Shown here piece by piece: positions 1 through 6,660 of a stretch of 8,293 nt of DNA (the stretch's first letter is position 1; each line of letters opens with the position of its first letter). The stretch spans positions 1 to 8,293 of the forward strand of contig CAITID010000008.1 of assembly GCA_903892335.1 (NCBI GenBank), written 5' to 3'. The DNA comes from an uncultured Actinomycetes bacterium (GTDB taxonomy: Bacteria; Actinomycetota; Actinomycetes; Nanopelagicales; Nanopelagicaceae). The position numbers were made by a program, and so were the translations under genes. The notes beneath the pieces were generated by a model, which saw nothing but the letters and a program-made list of their open reading frames with translations, was not told the DNA's origin and did no database searches.

Positions 1-522
1 CTTGCCCAGCGCGATCAATATTTACCGCTTCGCGTTATCAAAGAAAATTTAGATGCCTTAGATCGTGGCTTGATACCTGCCAGCACCATTGGGGGAGTTG
101 CAACACCACGCCTTGCAACACAAAATGGCGAAATGGCAGACCTGGCTAGTGATGAACAGGATCTTAGACTTACTAGAAATGAAATTCTTTCAGCGGCGGG
201 AATATCTGATGAACAGTTAACGGAGATCGAATCATATGGTTTGATCACAATTCGTGGTCGCCATTACGACGCTGACGCATTAACAATTGCAAAGACGATA
301 GTTTCAATATCGGCATTTGGAATTGGTGCTCGTCACTTACGTGCTTTTAAAACAGCAGCTGATCGAGAGATTGGATTAGTTGAACAAGTCACAACACCGA
401 TTAGAAGCCAAAAAGGTTCAGAGGCAAAAGCCAAGGCAGATGAGGTTGAAAAAGAGATTGCATCTTTATCTATCAAACTTCATGCCAGCTTAGTTCGCGC
501 CGGCCTGCACCGTTCAAAGTAA
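1..522 (+). CDS. ftsR: FtsR-like MerR-family transcriptional regulator, 3' part (5' end outside window)
   Basis: The reading frame is open from the first base and ends at TAA 520-522, giving 173 visible residues, so the start lies upstream of the window. The first residues (LAQRDQYLPLRVIKENLDAL) match the end of the MerR helix-turn-helix and linker helix. After a short acidic linker comes a second winged-helix-like region (about residues 50-110, LTRNEILSAAGIS... and YDADALTIAK) with the characteristic HLRAFKTAADREIGLVEQV segment, then a basic C-terminal helix ending in SLVRAGL. This layout is that of actinobacterial FtsR (C. glutamicum) and Rv1828 of M. tuberculosis, cytoplasmic DNA-binding regulators; FtsR is known to control ftsZ expression. 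The following gene starts 14 bp downstream, so the two are probably cotranscribed. The DNA-binding N-terminus cannot be inspected. An ATG at 70 would give a shorter protein but cuts into conserved sequence and is not the start. Confidence 0.88.
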   Translation, partial: LAQRDQYLPLRVIKENLDALDRGLIPASTIGGVATPRLATQNGEMADLASDEQDLRLTRNEILSAAGISDEQLTEIESYGLITIRGRHYDADALTIAKTIVSISAFGIGARHLRAFKTAADREIGLVEQVTTPIRSQKGSEAKAKADEVEKEIASLSIKLHASLVRAGLHRSK

Positions 523-536
523 TCTGCCTTATTCAA

Positions 537-1010
537 ATGGGCGAGTATCATTTAGTTGAAGTTGTTGGCGTTCGCGTTGAAATGCCTTCGAATCAACCAA
601 TTGTTTTATTGAAAGAAATTGATGGAGTTAGGTACTTACCAATATGGCTAGGTAGCGCCGAAGCCACAGCGATTGCATTTGCCCAACAGAATGTCATACC
701 GCCAAGACCACTAACTCTGGATTTGTTTAAAACTGTTCTTGAGTCATTTCAGATCGATCTAAGCACTGTTTATTTAACTGAAATTAAGGATGGGATTTTC
801 TACGCCCAATTAAACTTCAAAGATCTTAAAACTATTTCTGCCAGGCCAAGTGATGCGATCGCATTAGCCCTTAGGACTGGATCACCGATTTTAGCTAGTA
901 CCGCTCTTTTGGAAGAGGCGGGTATTGAAATACCTGATCAGGCCGAGGATGAGGTTGAGCGTTTCAAGGAATTCCTGGACCAAATCAATCCTGAAGACTT
1001 CCTCGCTTAG
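537..1010 (+). CDS. DUF151 / bifunctional nuclease (BFN) family protein
   Basis: This complete 157-residue protein (ATG 537, TAG 1008-1010) belongs to the DUF151/BFN family, close in length to Rv1829 of M. tuberculosis. Family hallmarks are visible: VVGVRVEMPSNQPIVLLKE at the N-terminus, the YLPIWLGSAEATAIAF segment (33-48), PPRPLT (55-60) and the signature SARPSDAIALALR (101-113). The C-terminus EVERFKEFLDQINPEDF is typical of the actinobacterial branch. Members have been described as nucleases acting on RNA and DNA in plants, but the bacterial role is poorly defined, so nuclease activity here is a family-based assumption. The ATG fits the usual N-terminus (MGE...VEVVG). No Shine-Dalgarno sequence is visible in the 14 bp after the upstream stop, so translation probably depends on coupling to the ftsR-like gene. 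No signal peptide or membrane segment is present. Confidence 0.88.
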   Translation: MGEYHLVEVVGVRVEMPSNQPIVLLKEIDGVRYLPIWLGSAEATAIAFAQQNVIPPRPLTLDLFKTVLESFQIDLSTVYLTEIKDGIFYAQLNFKDLKTISARPSDAIALALRTGSPILASTALLEEAGIEIPDQAEDEVERFKEFLDQINPEDFLA

Positions 1011-1065
1011 GAAATCCGGCTTAGAATAACTCTAAATGCCAGGTAGAGATATTCGTGTCTGTCCA

Positions 1066-1093
1066 TTGAAAAGAGCGGTTTAACTTCTACAAT
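1066..1093 (+). promoter_or_regulatory. Predicted sigma-70-type promoter for the second MerR-like regulator (and probably gcvP)
   Basis: A TTGAAA -35 box (1066-1071) is separated by 16 bp from a TACAAT -10 box (1088-1093), each one base from or close to consensus. The expected transcription start is near 1100, about 22 nt before the ATG at 1122. The site lies in the only sizeable intergenic gap (1011-1121). A second -10-like hexamer, TAGAAT at 1107-1112, lacks a good -35 partner but is placed to give a nearly leaderless mRNA. Not experimentally supported. Confidence 0.55.
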
Positions 1094-1121
1094 TAATCCT
1101 TCCCCCTAGAATTGAGCCCCC

Positions 1122-1628
1122 ATGAGCATTTCCCCAGACATCGGATATCGAGGAGCAACAGCATGCGTTGCCGCCGGAATTTCTTATCGCCAATTAGATT
1201 ATTGGGCAAGAACTGGTTTAGTTGAACCTAGCGTTCGAACTGCAGCTGGATCTGGTTCACAGCGTTTATACGGCTTCCGAGATATTTTAGTTTTAAAAAT
1301 AGTAAAGCGATTGCTTGATACAGGTGTATCACTTCAGAATATTCGCACAGCAGTTGAACATTTACGAAGCACTGGTATTTCAGATTTAGAGCGGATCACA
1401 TTAATGAGTGATGGCGCCTCTATTTATGAATGTACGAGCGCAGATGACATAGTTGATCTGTTGCAAGGTGGACAAGGCGTATTTGGTATTGCCATAGGTA
1501 AGGTTTGGCACGAGGTAGAGGGCTCACTCCTTAATTTACAAGGGGAGAACTCGCAAGACGGCAGTGCGGTAACTAGTGGTGTAAATAACGATGAGTTAGC
1601 CGAACGCAGAAAGCGCAGAGGCGCTTAA
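1122..1628 (+). CDS. mcdR: MerR-family regulator, Rv1830 (McdR/ResR) orthologue
   Basis: This complete 168-residue protein (ATG 1122, TAA 1626-1628) carries an N-terminal MerR-type helix-turn-helix (about 8-37: GYRGATACVAAGISYRQLDY, then WARTGLVEPS) followed by the wing (RLYGFRDI, 48-55) and the dimerisation helix (VKRLLDTGVSLQNIRTAVEH). The C-terminal part has the family-specific ECTSADDIVDLLQGGQGVFG (103-122), nearly identical to what I recall of Rv1830 from M. tuberculosis, and a very basic tail (ERRKRRGA). There is no cysteine cluster as in metal-sensing MerR proteins. The mycobacterial orthologue has been named McdR and ResR and linked to cell-division control and antibiotic resilience; that role is carried over by orthology only. 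The start is supported by the conserved GYRG region right after it. No clear Shine-Dalgarno precedes the ATG. The gene has its own predicted promoter and is followed after 42 bp by gcvP. Confidence 0.9.
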   Translation: MSISPDIGYRGATACVAAGISYRQLDYWARTGLVEPSVRTAAGSGSQRLYGFRDILVLKIVKRLLDTGVSLQNIRTAVEHLRSTGISDLERITLMSDGASIYECTSADDIVDLLQGGQGVFGIAIGKVWHEVEGSLLNLQGENSQDGSAVTSGVNNDELAERRKRRGA

Positions 1629-1662
1629 TAAGCAATACCCTTTCCCTCTGACTTATGGCCTC

Positions 1663-1669
1663 AAGGGGG
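1663..1669 (+). promoter_or_regulatory. Ribosome binding site deciding the gcvP start
   Basis: AAGGGGG can pair with the 16S anti-Shine-Dalgarno along its length if one G-U pair is allowed. It sits 4 nt before ATG 1674 but only 1 nt before the in-frame TTG at 1671, so it favours the ATG. Confidence 0.6.
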
Positions 1670-1673
1670 ATTG

Positions 1674-4517
1674 ATGGATCTACGCAGTAGCTTTATTGAT
1701 CGCCATATTGGCCCAAATGATTATCAGACTAACTCAATGCTGTTCGAGCTTGGGTACCAGAATTTATCAGAATTCATTTCTGCTGTAGTTCCAAAAAATA
1801 TTCTATTAAAAAATGAGATTGAGAAGTCTTTGCCGGTTGGTATCTCTGAAACTGCTGCGATAGCGGAATTGCGTTCTATTGCGTTAGAAAATACATTAGT
1901 AAAGAATTTCATTGGAAGTGGATATGTTGGCACAATTACACCGCCAGTAGTTCTTCGCAATGTTTTGGAGAATCCAGCTTGGTACACCGCATACACACCG
2001 TATCAACCGGAAATAAGCCAAGGAAGATTAGAAGCAATATTTGCTTTTCAAACTGTTATCTCTGATCTAACCGGGCTTCCGGTTTCAAACGCATCAATGC
2101 TTGATGAGGCAACAGCTGCAGCTGAGGCCATGACATTGGCTAGGCGAGTATGGCAAGGTGATGATTCTGCAATATTCCTAATCGACACAGATCTACATGA
2201 GCATGTTAAAGCAGTTATAAGAACTAGAGCGAACCCCTTAAATATTCAGATCAAAGAAATCAACCTATCGAGTTACACTTTCAATGATGTTTTCTTTGGA
2301 GCGGTGCTTGCTTATCCAAATTCAACTGGTGAAATAAAGGATTTATCACAAGCTATTGCCAAAGTAACGGCTTCCGGTGCTCTATCGATTATCGATTGTG
2401 ACTTATTGAGTCTTACCTTGTTGAAGTCACCAGGAGAACTAAACGCTGATATCGCAGTAGGAACTGCGCAAAGATTTGGTGTTCCAATGGGATTTGGTGG
2501 TCCACACGCTGGTTTCATGTCAGTGCGACGCGGTTTAGAGCGTTCTATTCCTGGCCGCTTGGTCGGTCAATCTATTGATACACATGGAAATGCAGCCTTT
2601 AGATTGGCTCTACAAACTCGCGAGCAACATATTCGCAGAGATAAAGCCACATCTAACATTTGTACTGCTCAGGTTTTACTTGCAGTCATATCCGCTTTTT
2701 ACGCAATTTGGCACGGTCCCAAAGGTTTAACATCGATTGCAACGCGTATTTCCCAGATAGCTAATCAATTAAGAGTTGATCTAAAGGGTAGTGGTTTTAC
2801 GGTGGGGGATAAGCCAGTTTTCGACACAGTTATGGTTGAAAATATTGATGCACAAAAATTGGTTTCAGAGTTTCTAAACAAGGGCATTAACGTGAGATTT
2901 GTTAGCGATAACAGTATTTCAATGACTTTTGATGAAACAACAACTGAGTCTGATATTGCCTGTATCTATCAAGTACTCAAGGTTAAGCGGGGCGATGGCG
3001 CTGTTGAGATACCAAATAATCGCGCAAGTAAGTTTTTATCCCATCCGATTTTTAATTCCTACCATTCTGAAACAGCAATGCTTAGATATATTCGCACCTT
3101 ATCTGATCGCGATCTAGCCCTTGATCGAACAATGATTCCACTTGGTTCTTGCACAATGAAATTAAATGCTACGTCAGAGATGATCCCAGTTACTTGGCCA
3201 GAGTTTGCAAATATTCACCCGTTTGCGCCAGTTGATCAATCCCGTGGTTACAAGAAGATGATCGACCAGTTATCCAAGTGGTTAATTGAAGTTACTGGTT
3301 ACGACGCTGTTTCTCTGCAACCTAATGCAGGCTCACAGGGGGAGTTTGCTGGCTTATTAGCGATTAGAAATTATTTAGACAATAAGGGTGAGAGCCATCG
3401 TAAAATTTGTTTGATTCCATCTAGTGCTCACGGCACCAATGCAGCAAGTGCAGTGATGGCGGGCATGAAGGTTGTTGTAATCGAATGTGATGAGCTAGGC
3501 AATGTTTCAGTTTCCGATATTAAAGCGAAGATTCAGCAGTACAAAGGTGAGCTTGCCGCCCTTATGGTTACTTATCCATCAACGCACGGGGTTTTTGAAG
3601 AATCAATTTCCCATATTTGTGAATTAATTCATGATGCAGGGGGACAAGTTTATGTTGATGGTGCGAATTTGAATGCATTAGTTGGCGTTGCTAAGCCAGG
3701 AAAATTTGGGGCAGATGTATCCCATTTAAATCTTCATAAAACTTTTTGTATCCCACATGGTGGCGGCGGTCCAGGAGTAGGCCCAGTTATTGCTCGCTCA
3801 CACCTTGCGCCATTTTTACCAAATCACCCAGCTGATCCAAGTGCAGGACCAACTACGGGTCCTGGCGCAGTTTCTAGCGCCCCTTATGGATCTGCTTCGA
3901 TTTTGCCGATTAGTTGGATGTATATCCGAATGATGGGCGGTGCCGGTTTAACAAAGGCAACAGAAACTGCGATTTTATCTGCTAATTATTTGGCGAGAAA
4001 GCTGGAACCGATGTTCCCAATTCTTTACAAAGGTCAAAACAACTTAATTGCACATGAATGCATCATCGATATCAGAGAAATCACCAAGCAAACTGGGGTG
4101 ACAGTTGATGACATTGCTAAACGTTTAATGGACCACGGTTTCCACGCTCCAACTGTTTCCTTCCCAGTTGCTGGAACTATGATGATTGAACCAACAGAAT
4201 CTGAAGATATGCGTGAATTAGATCGATTTATAGCGGCGCTTGAATCAATTCACTCTGAAATCACAGAGATTGCCGATGGTTTAATCACAATCGAAGATTC
4301 ACCGCTTCGATATGCTCCACACACAATAGGGGATTTAGTTAGAGATGATTGGGATAGAAAATATGCCAGATCAAAAGCAGCTTTTCCAAGAGGTGAAAAT
4401 TTTGGAATCGGTGCTGGAGGTAAGTACATACCGACAGTTGGTCGCATTGATGGCGTTCATGGGGATAGAAATCTAGTTTGTAGTTGCTTACCGATAGAGG
4501 AGTTAGCGATCAACTAA
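1674..4517 (+). CDS. gcvP: Glycine dehydrogenase (aminomethyl-transferring), P-protein of the glycine cleavage system
   Basis: This is the single-chain, full-length P-protein (947 residues from ATG 1674; the family is usually about 950). It decarboxylates glycine with PLP and passes the aminomethyl group to the lipoyl arm of GcvH, feeding one-carbon units into tetrahydrofolate through GcvT; it acts in the cytoplasm. The N-terminal half begins with the conserved RHIGP motif (10-14) and contains IGSGYVGT and YTPYQPEISQGRLEA. The C-terminal half contains PLGSCTMKLNA (489-499), SAHGTNAAS (H586), YVDGANLNA, and LNLHKTF with the PLP Schiff-base lysine at 689, followed by the glycine-rich HGGGGPGVGP from 695. 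Both halves are intact with no frameshift. An in-frame TTG three bases upstream is less likely given the ribosome binding site. gcvH and gcvT are not in the window. It ends 26 bp from the convergent dpm1 gene. Confidence 0.97.
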   Translation: MDLRSSFIDRHIGPNDYQTNSMLFELGYQNLSEFISAVVPKNILLKNEIEKSLPVGISETAAIAELRSIALENTLVKNFIGSGYVGTITPPVVLRNVLENPAWYTAYTPYQPEISQGRLEAIFAFQTVISDLTGLPVSNASMLDEATAAAEAMTLARRVWQGDDSAIFLIDTDLHEHVKAVIRTRANPLNIQIKEINLSSYTFNDVFFGAVLAYPNSTGEIKDLSQAIAKVTASGALSIIDCDLLSLTLLKSPGELNADIAVGTAQRFGVPMGFGGPHAGFMSVRRGLERSIPGRLVGQSIDTHGNAAFRLALQTREQHIRRDKATSNICTAQVLLAVISAFYAIWHGPKGLTSIATRISQIANQLRVDLKGSGFTVGDKPVFDTVMVENIDAQKLVSEFLNKGINVRFVSDNSISMTFDETTTESDIACIYQVLKVKRGDGAVEIPNNRASKFLSHPIFNSYHSETAMLRYIRTLSDRDLALDRTMIPLGSCTMKLNATSEMIPVTWPEFANIHPFAPVDQSRGYKKMIDQLSKWLIEVTGYDAVSLQPNAGSQGEFAGLLAIRNYLDNKGESHRKICLIPSSAHGTNAASAVMAGMKVVVIECDELGNVSVSDIKAKIQQYKGELAALMVTYPSTHGVFEESISHICELIHDAGGQVYVDGANLNALVGVAKPGKFGADVSHLNLHKTFCIPHGGGGPGVGPVIARSHLAPFLPNHPADPSAGPTTGPGAVSSAPYGSASILPISWMYIRMMGGAGLTKATETAILSANYLARKLEPMFPILYKGQNNLIAHECIIDIREITKQTGVTVDDIAKRLMDHGFHAPTVSFPVAGTMMIEPTESEDMRELDRFIAALESIHSEITEIADGLITIEDSPLRYAPHTIGDLVRDDWDRKYARSKAAFPRGENFGIGAGGKYIPTVGRIDGVHGDRNLVCSCLPIEELAIN

Positions 4518-4543
4518 ATCTTTATTACTTTACATAATGTAGA

Positions 4544-5272
4544 TTATCGGCGAAATACTAAACGGCGTAAACCCCAAATAGTCACCATAAACCAAGCCTC
4601 CCAAACAATGGATAAGCTCATTTTTGAATAGCCATTCTCCCGCTCAACAAATGTTATTGGTACTTCTTTGATCGTAAAACCTAGTCGATGGGCATTCATC
4701 GCCATTTCAACTTGGAATCCATATCCTTTAGTTTCTATTGAATCCAAATCAACATTTTGCAGAAATGATTTAGGAATAACACGATAGCCGGAGGTTAAAT
4801 CTTTATATGGCAAACCTAGAGCAAAGGCTGCGTACTTTGTTCCTAATTTGGAGATTAATTGTCGCTTCTTCGGCCAATTTACTACCCGACCACCAGCCAT
4901 CCATCTTGTGCCAATTACGAAGTTTTTGGAGCCTGCCATAGCTAACAATTTGTTGAGTTCTTCTGGCTGATGGCTCAAATCCGCATCCATCTCTACGAAA
5001 AAATCATAATCTTTTAACAATCCGGCCTTAAATCCAGCAATGTATGCAGGACCAAGACCATTCTTTTCCTTACGCTCGATTACTGACAAGTTCGTTAAGT
5101 CGAGTGATTTAGCAAGATTTGCTGTTCCATCTGGTGAGCCATCATCAATAATTAGAATATCAATTTGAAAATCATTGCTTATATTGATGCAAGCCGCTGT
5201 TAATCTCTGGAGTAATTGAACAACACTTGGAGCCTCATTATAAGTCGGAATTAAAATCAGTACTTTTTGCAA
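4544..5272 (-). CDS. dpm1: Polyprenol-phosphate mannose synthase (GT2, Dpm1/Ppm1 catalytic domain)
   Basis: This 242-residue protein is a family 2 glycosyltransferase of the dolichol-phosphate mannosyltransferase group. It should transfer mannose from GDP-mannose to polyprenyl phosphate on the inner face of the membrane, supplying the donor for protein O-mannosylation and mannosylated lipids. Visible motifs are IPTYNEA (8-14) for the nucleotide, IIDDGSPDGT (41-50), NGLGPAY (71-77), the metal-binding MDADLSHQP (95-103; D96, D98), GTRW (121-124), LTSGYR (159-164) and the Dpm1-typical RENGYSKMS (211-219). No transmembrane helix follows, as in soluble-type Dpm1, so it probably needs a membrane partner. 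The start is TTG 5272-5270, one base after the lnt stop and 7 nt after a perfect AAGGAGG. In mycobacteria this domain is fused behind an Lnt domain as Ppm1; here it is separate. The exact polyprenol and the acceptors are not deducible from the window. Confidence 0.9.
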   Translation of the reverse strand: MQKVLILIPTYNEAPSVVQLLQRLTAACINISNDFQIDILIIDDGSPDGTANLAKSLDLTNLSVIERKEKNGLGPAYIAGFKAGLLKDYDFFVEMDADLSHQPEELNKLLAMAGSKNFVIGTRWMAGGRVVNWPKKRQLISKLGTKYAAFALGLPYKDLTSGYRVIPKSFLQNVDLDSIETKGYGFQVEMAMNAHRLGFTIKEVPITFVERENGYSKMSLSIVWEAWFMVTIWGLRRLVFRR

Positions 5273-5273
5273 T

Positions 5274-6659
5274 CTAACTCCTCCTTCTAATCAAAAGAAA
5301 TAGTAGCAAAATAAACGATGCTATCTCCGGATAAAATCGCAGTTTTGCCGCCAAGGTTTGTCCTTGAATTAACTGAATTTGATCCACTAGTACGCCAGGT
5401 GCAAACTTAGGAAGTTCTGACTTAATCTGTCCGTTGCTATCAATAAATGAAGTTATGCCAGTTGTAGAAACATAAGCGATCTCTCGTGACGTCTCTAAAG
5501 CTCTAACACGAGCAATCTCTCGCTCTTGCGCTAATTGTGCGGTATCACCAAAGGTTGCGTTATTAGTTTGGACAACTAGCATTTCTGACTTGAGTTCATC
5601 TCGAAAAACATCATTAATTAATTCATAGCAAATCAGTGTTTGAAAAGTAAAACCATTTGTTTGAAAAACCGTAGCTTCGGTACCGGCCGAAAAATCAGAC
5701 ACATTTGAAGCGAATGGTGAAAATCTGCTCACGAAATTTCGCAGTGGAATGTACTCGCCAAAAGGTGTCAGATAGCGTTTGATATAGGTATCTTCGATAT
5801 CAGGATTAAAAAGAATTGAGATATTCTGCAGATTTCCTGATTTTCGAGTTATACCTCCTACTAAAATCGCAGTTTCTAACTCTGTAGAGAGGGCGATTAT
5901 CTCCTCCATTACTTTACTATTTCTAAAAATATCTATGTCAACAGCGTTCTCAGGCCAGATTATTAAATCAACACTGTTAGGTTTAATTCTTAATTTGCTT
6001 TGATTAAGATGATTCTGATAAACCTCAGTTGGCTTTGAGTTAAAATCCAATCCAAGTTTTGATACTCCCCCTTGAACCAAAGCAACCTTGACAAGATTTG
6101 ATTTTTTAAGATCAAAATTAATGAAATTGGTGGCGAGGATAGCAACCAAAACAATCACTGATACCTTCACTTTTCGAATGCTTGCTATGAGTGCGATCAA
6201 AAAGGTAACCCCAGCAACGCCTAGGTATGGATAAACATCTGCAAACGGTGCGCTAACCTGCGTAAAACCAAGCCTGCTCCAACCGAAACCAGTAAATGGA
6301 ATTGTGCGCATAAGAGTTTCACTTAAAACTAATGAAGCAGCGAAAATCAGTGAATTCGCTGTTCTTCGCCCCTTGCTAACCAATGCCAGTGGAACAAAAA
6401 AGCAGGCTTGCATAAGCGAAAGTGCGATCCACGGAAGATTTCCAACATACACACCAGTCCAATGTTGGGCTGGAAGTAGAATTCCAAGACCAAAAAAATA
6501 AGCAATAAGTAAGCGATGCTTTCCAACATTTTTGATCAAGATCTCATAAAGAGCATAAAGTGCGATGATTGGTGCAATCCAGATACTAAATGGTGCAAAA
6601 CCTAAACTAGCGATGCTGCCAATAAATAAAGAAAGGGCGATAAGTTTTAATTTAGACAA
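5274..6659 (-). CDS. lnt: Apolipoprotein N-acyltransferase
   Basis: This 461-residue membrane protein (TTG 6659, TAG 5276-5274) should add the third acyl chain to the N-terminal cysteine of lipoproteins. The first 200 residues or so are strongly hydrophobic, with about seven membrane helices (for example LKLIALSLFIGSIASLGF and SLIFAASLVLSETLM). The extracytoplasmic nitrilase-like domain follows and keeps the full catalytic triad: E237 in IIWPENAVD, K294 in YIKRYLTPFGEYIP and C344 in LICYELIND. A last hydrophobic helix (ASFILLLFLLI) ends in RRRS. Length is slightly short of typical Lnt (about 500). The start is chosen because TTG 6659 lies one base after the exonuclease stop with GGAG 5 nt upstream; an in-frame ATG at 6713 would overlap the conserved end of the exonuclease gene by 53 bases. 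It immediately precedes dpm1, matching the domain order of mycobacterial Ppm1. Confidence 0.92.
   Translation of the reverse strand: MSKLKLIALSLFIGSIASLGFAPFSIWIAPIIALYALYEILIKNVGKHRLLIAYFFGLGILLPAQHWTGVYVGNLPWIALSLMQACFFVPLALVSKGRRTANSLIFAASLVLSETLMRTIPFTGFGWSRLGFTQVSAPFADVYPYLGVAGVTFLIALIASIRKVKVSVIVLVAILATNFINFDLKKSNLVKVALVQGGVSKLGLDFNSKPTEVYQNHLNQSKLRIKPNSVDLIIWPENAVDIDIFRNSKVMEEIIALSTELETAILVGGITRKSGNLQNISILFNPDIEDTYIKRYLTPFGEYIPLRNFVSRFSPFASNVSDFSAGTEATVFQTNGFTFQTLICYELINDVFRDELKSEMLVVQTNNATFGDTAQLAQEREIARVRALETSREIAYVSTTGITSFIDSNGQIKSELPKFAPGVLVDQIQLIQGQTLAAKLRFYPEIASFILLLFLLIRRRS
5280..5286 (-). promoter_or_regulatory. Strong Shine-Dalgarno for dpm1 inside the 3' end of lnt
   Basis: On the minus strand AAGGAGG, a full match to the anti-Shine-Dalgarno core, lies 7 nt before TTG 5272 and within the last codons of lnt. 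It is the best ribosome binding site in the window and is the main argument for the TTG start of dpm1. Confidence 0.8.
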
Positions 6660-6660
6660 A

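Noticed and set aside
15..248. Open frame on the minus strand opposite the FtsR-like gene
   Set aside because: Antisense to a well-conserved coding region and without recognisable protein features; a shadow frame.
999..1035. Small hairpins after the DUF151 gene (TTCCT/AGGAA at 999-1013 and TTAGA/TCTAA at 1021-1035) as a terminator
   Set aside because: Stems are only 5 bp, one is AT-rich and neither is followed by a T-run; they may be chance.
1629..1673. Glycine riboswitch in front of gcvP
   Set aside because: The gap is about 45 bp, far too short for a glycine aptamer, and only a ribosome binding site is visible.
1724..2518. Minus-strand open frames (1724-1996 and 2312-2518) inside gcvP
   Set aside because: They lie wholly within the intact gcvP gene, have no ribosome binding context and no family resemblance.
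4530..4540. TACATAATGTA palindrome between gcvP and dpm1 as terminator
   Set aside because: Five AT-rich pairs with a one-base loop cannot form a stable hairpin, and no T-run follows on either strand.
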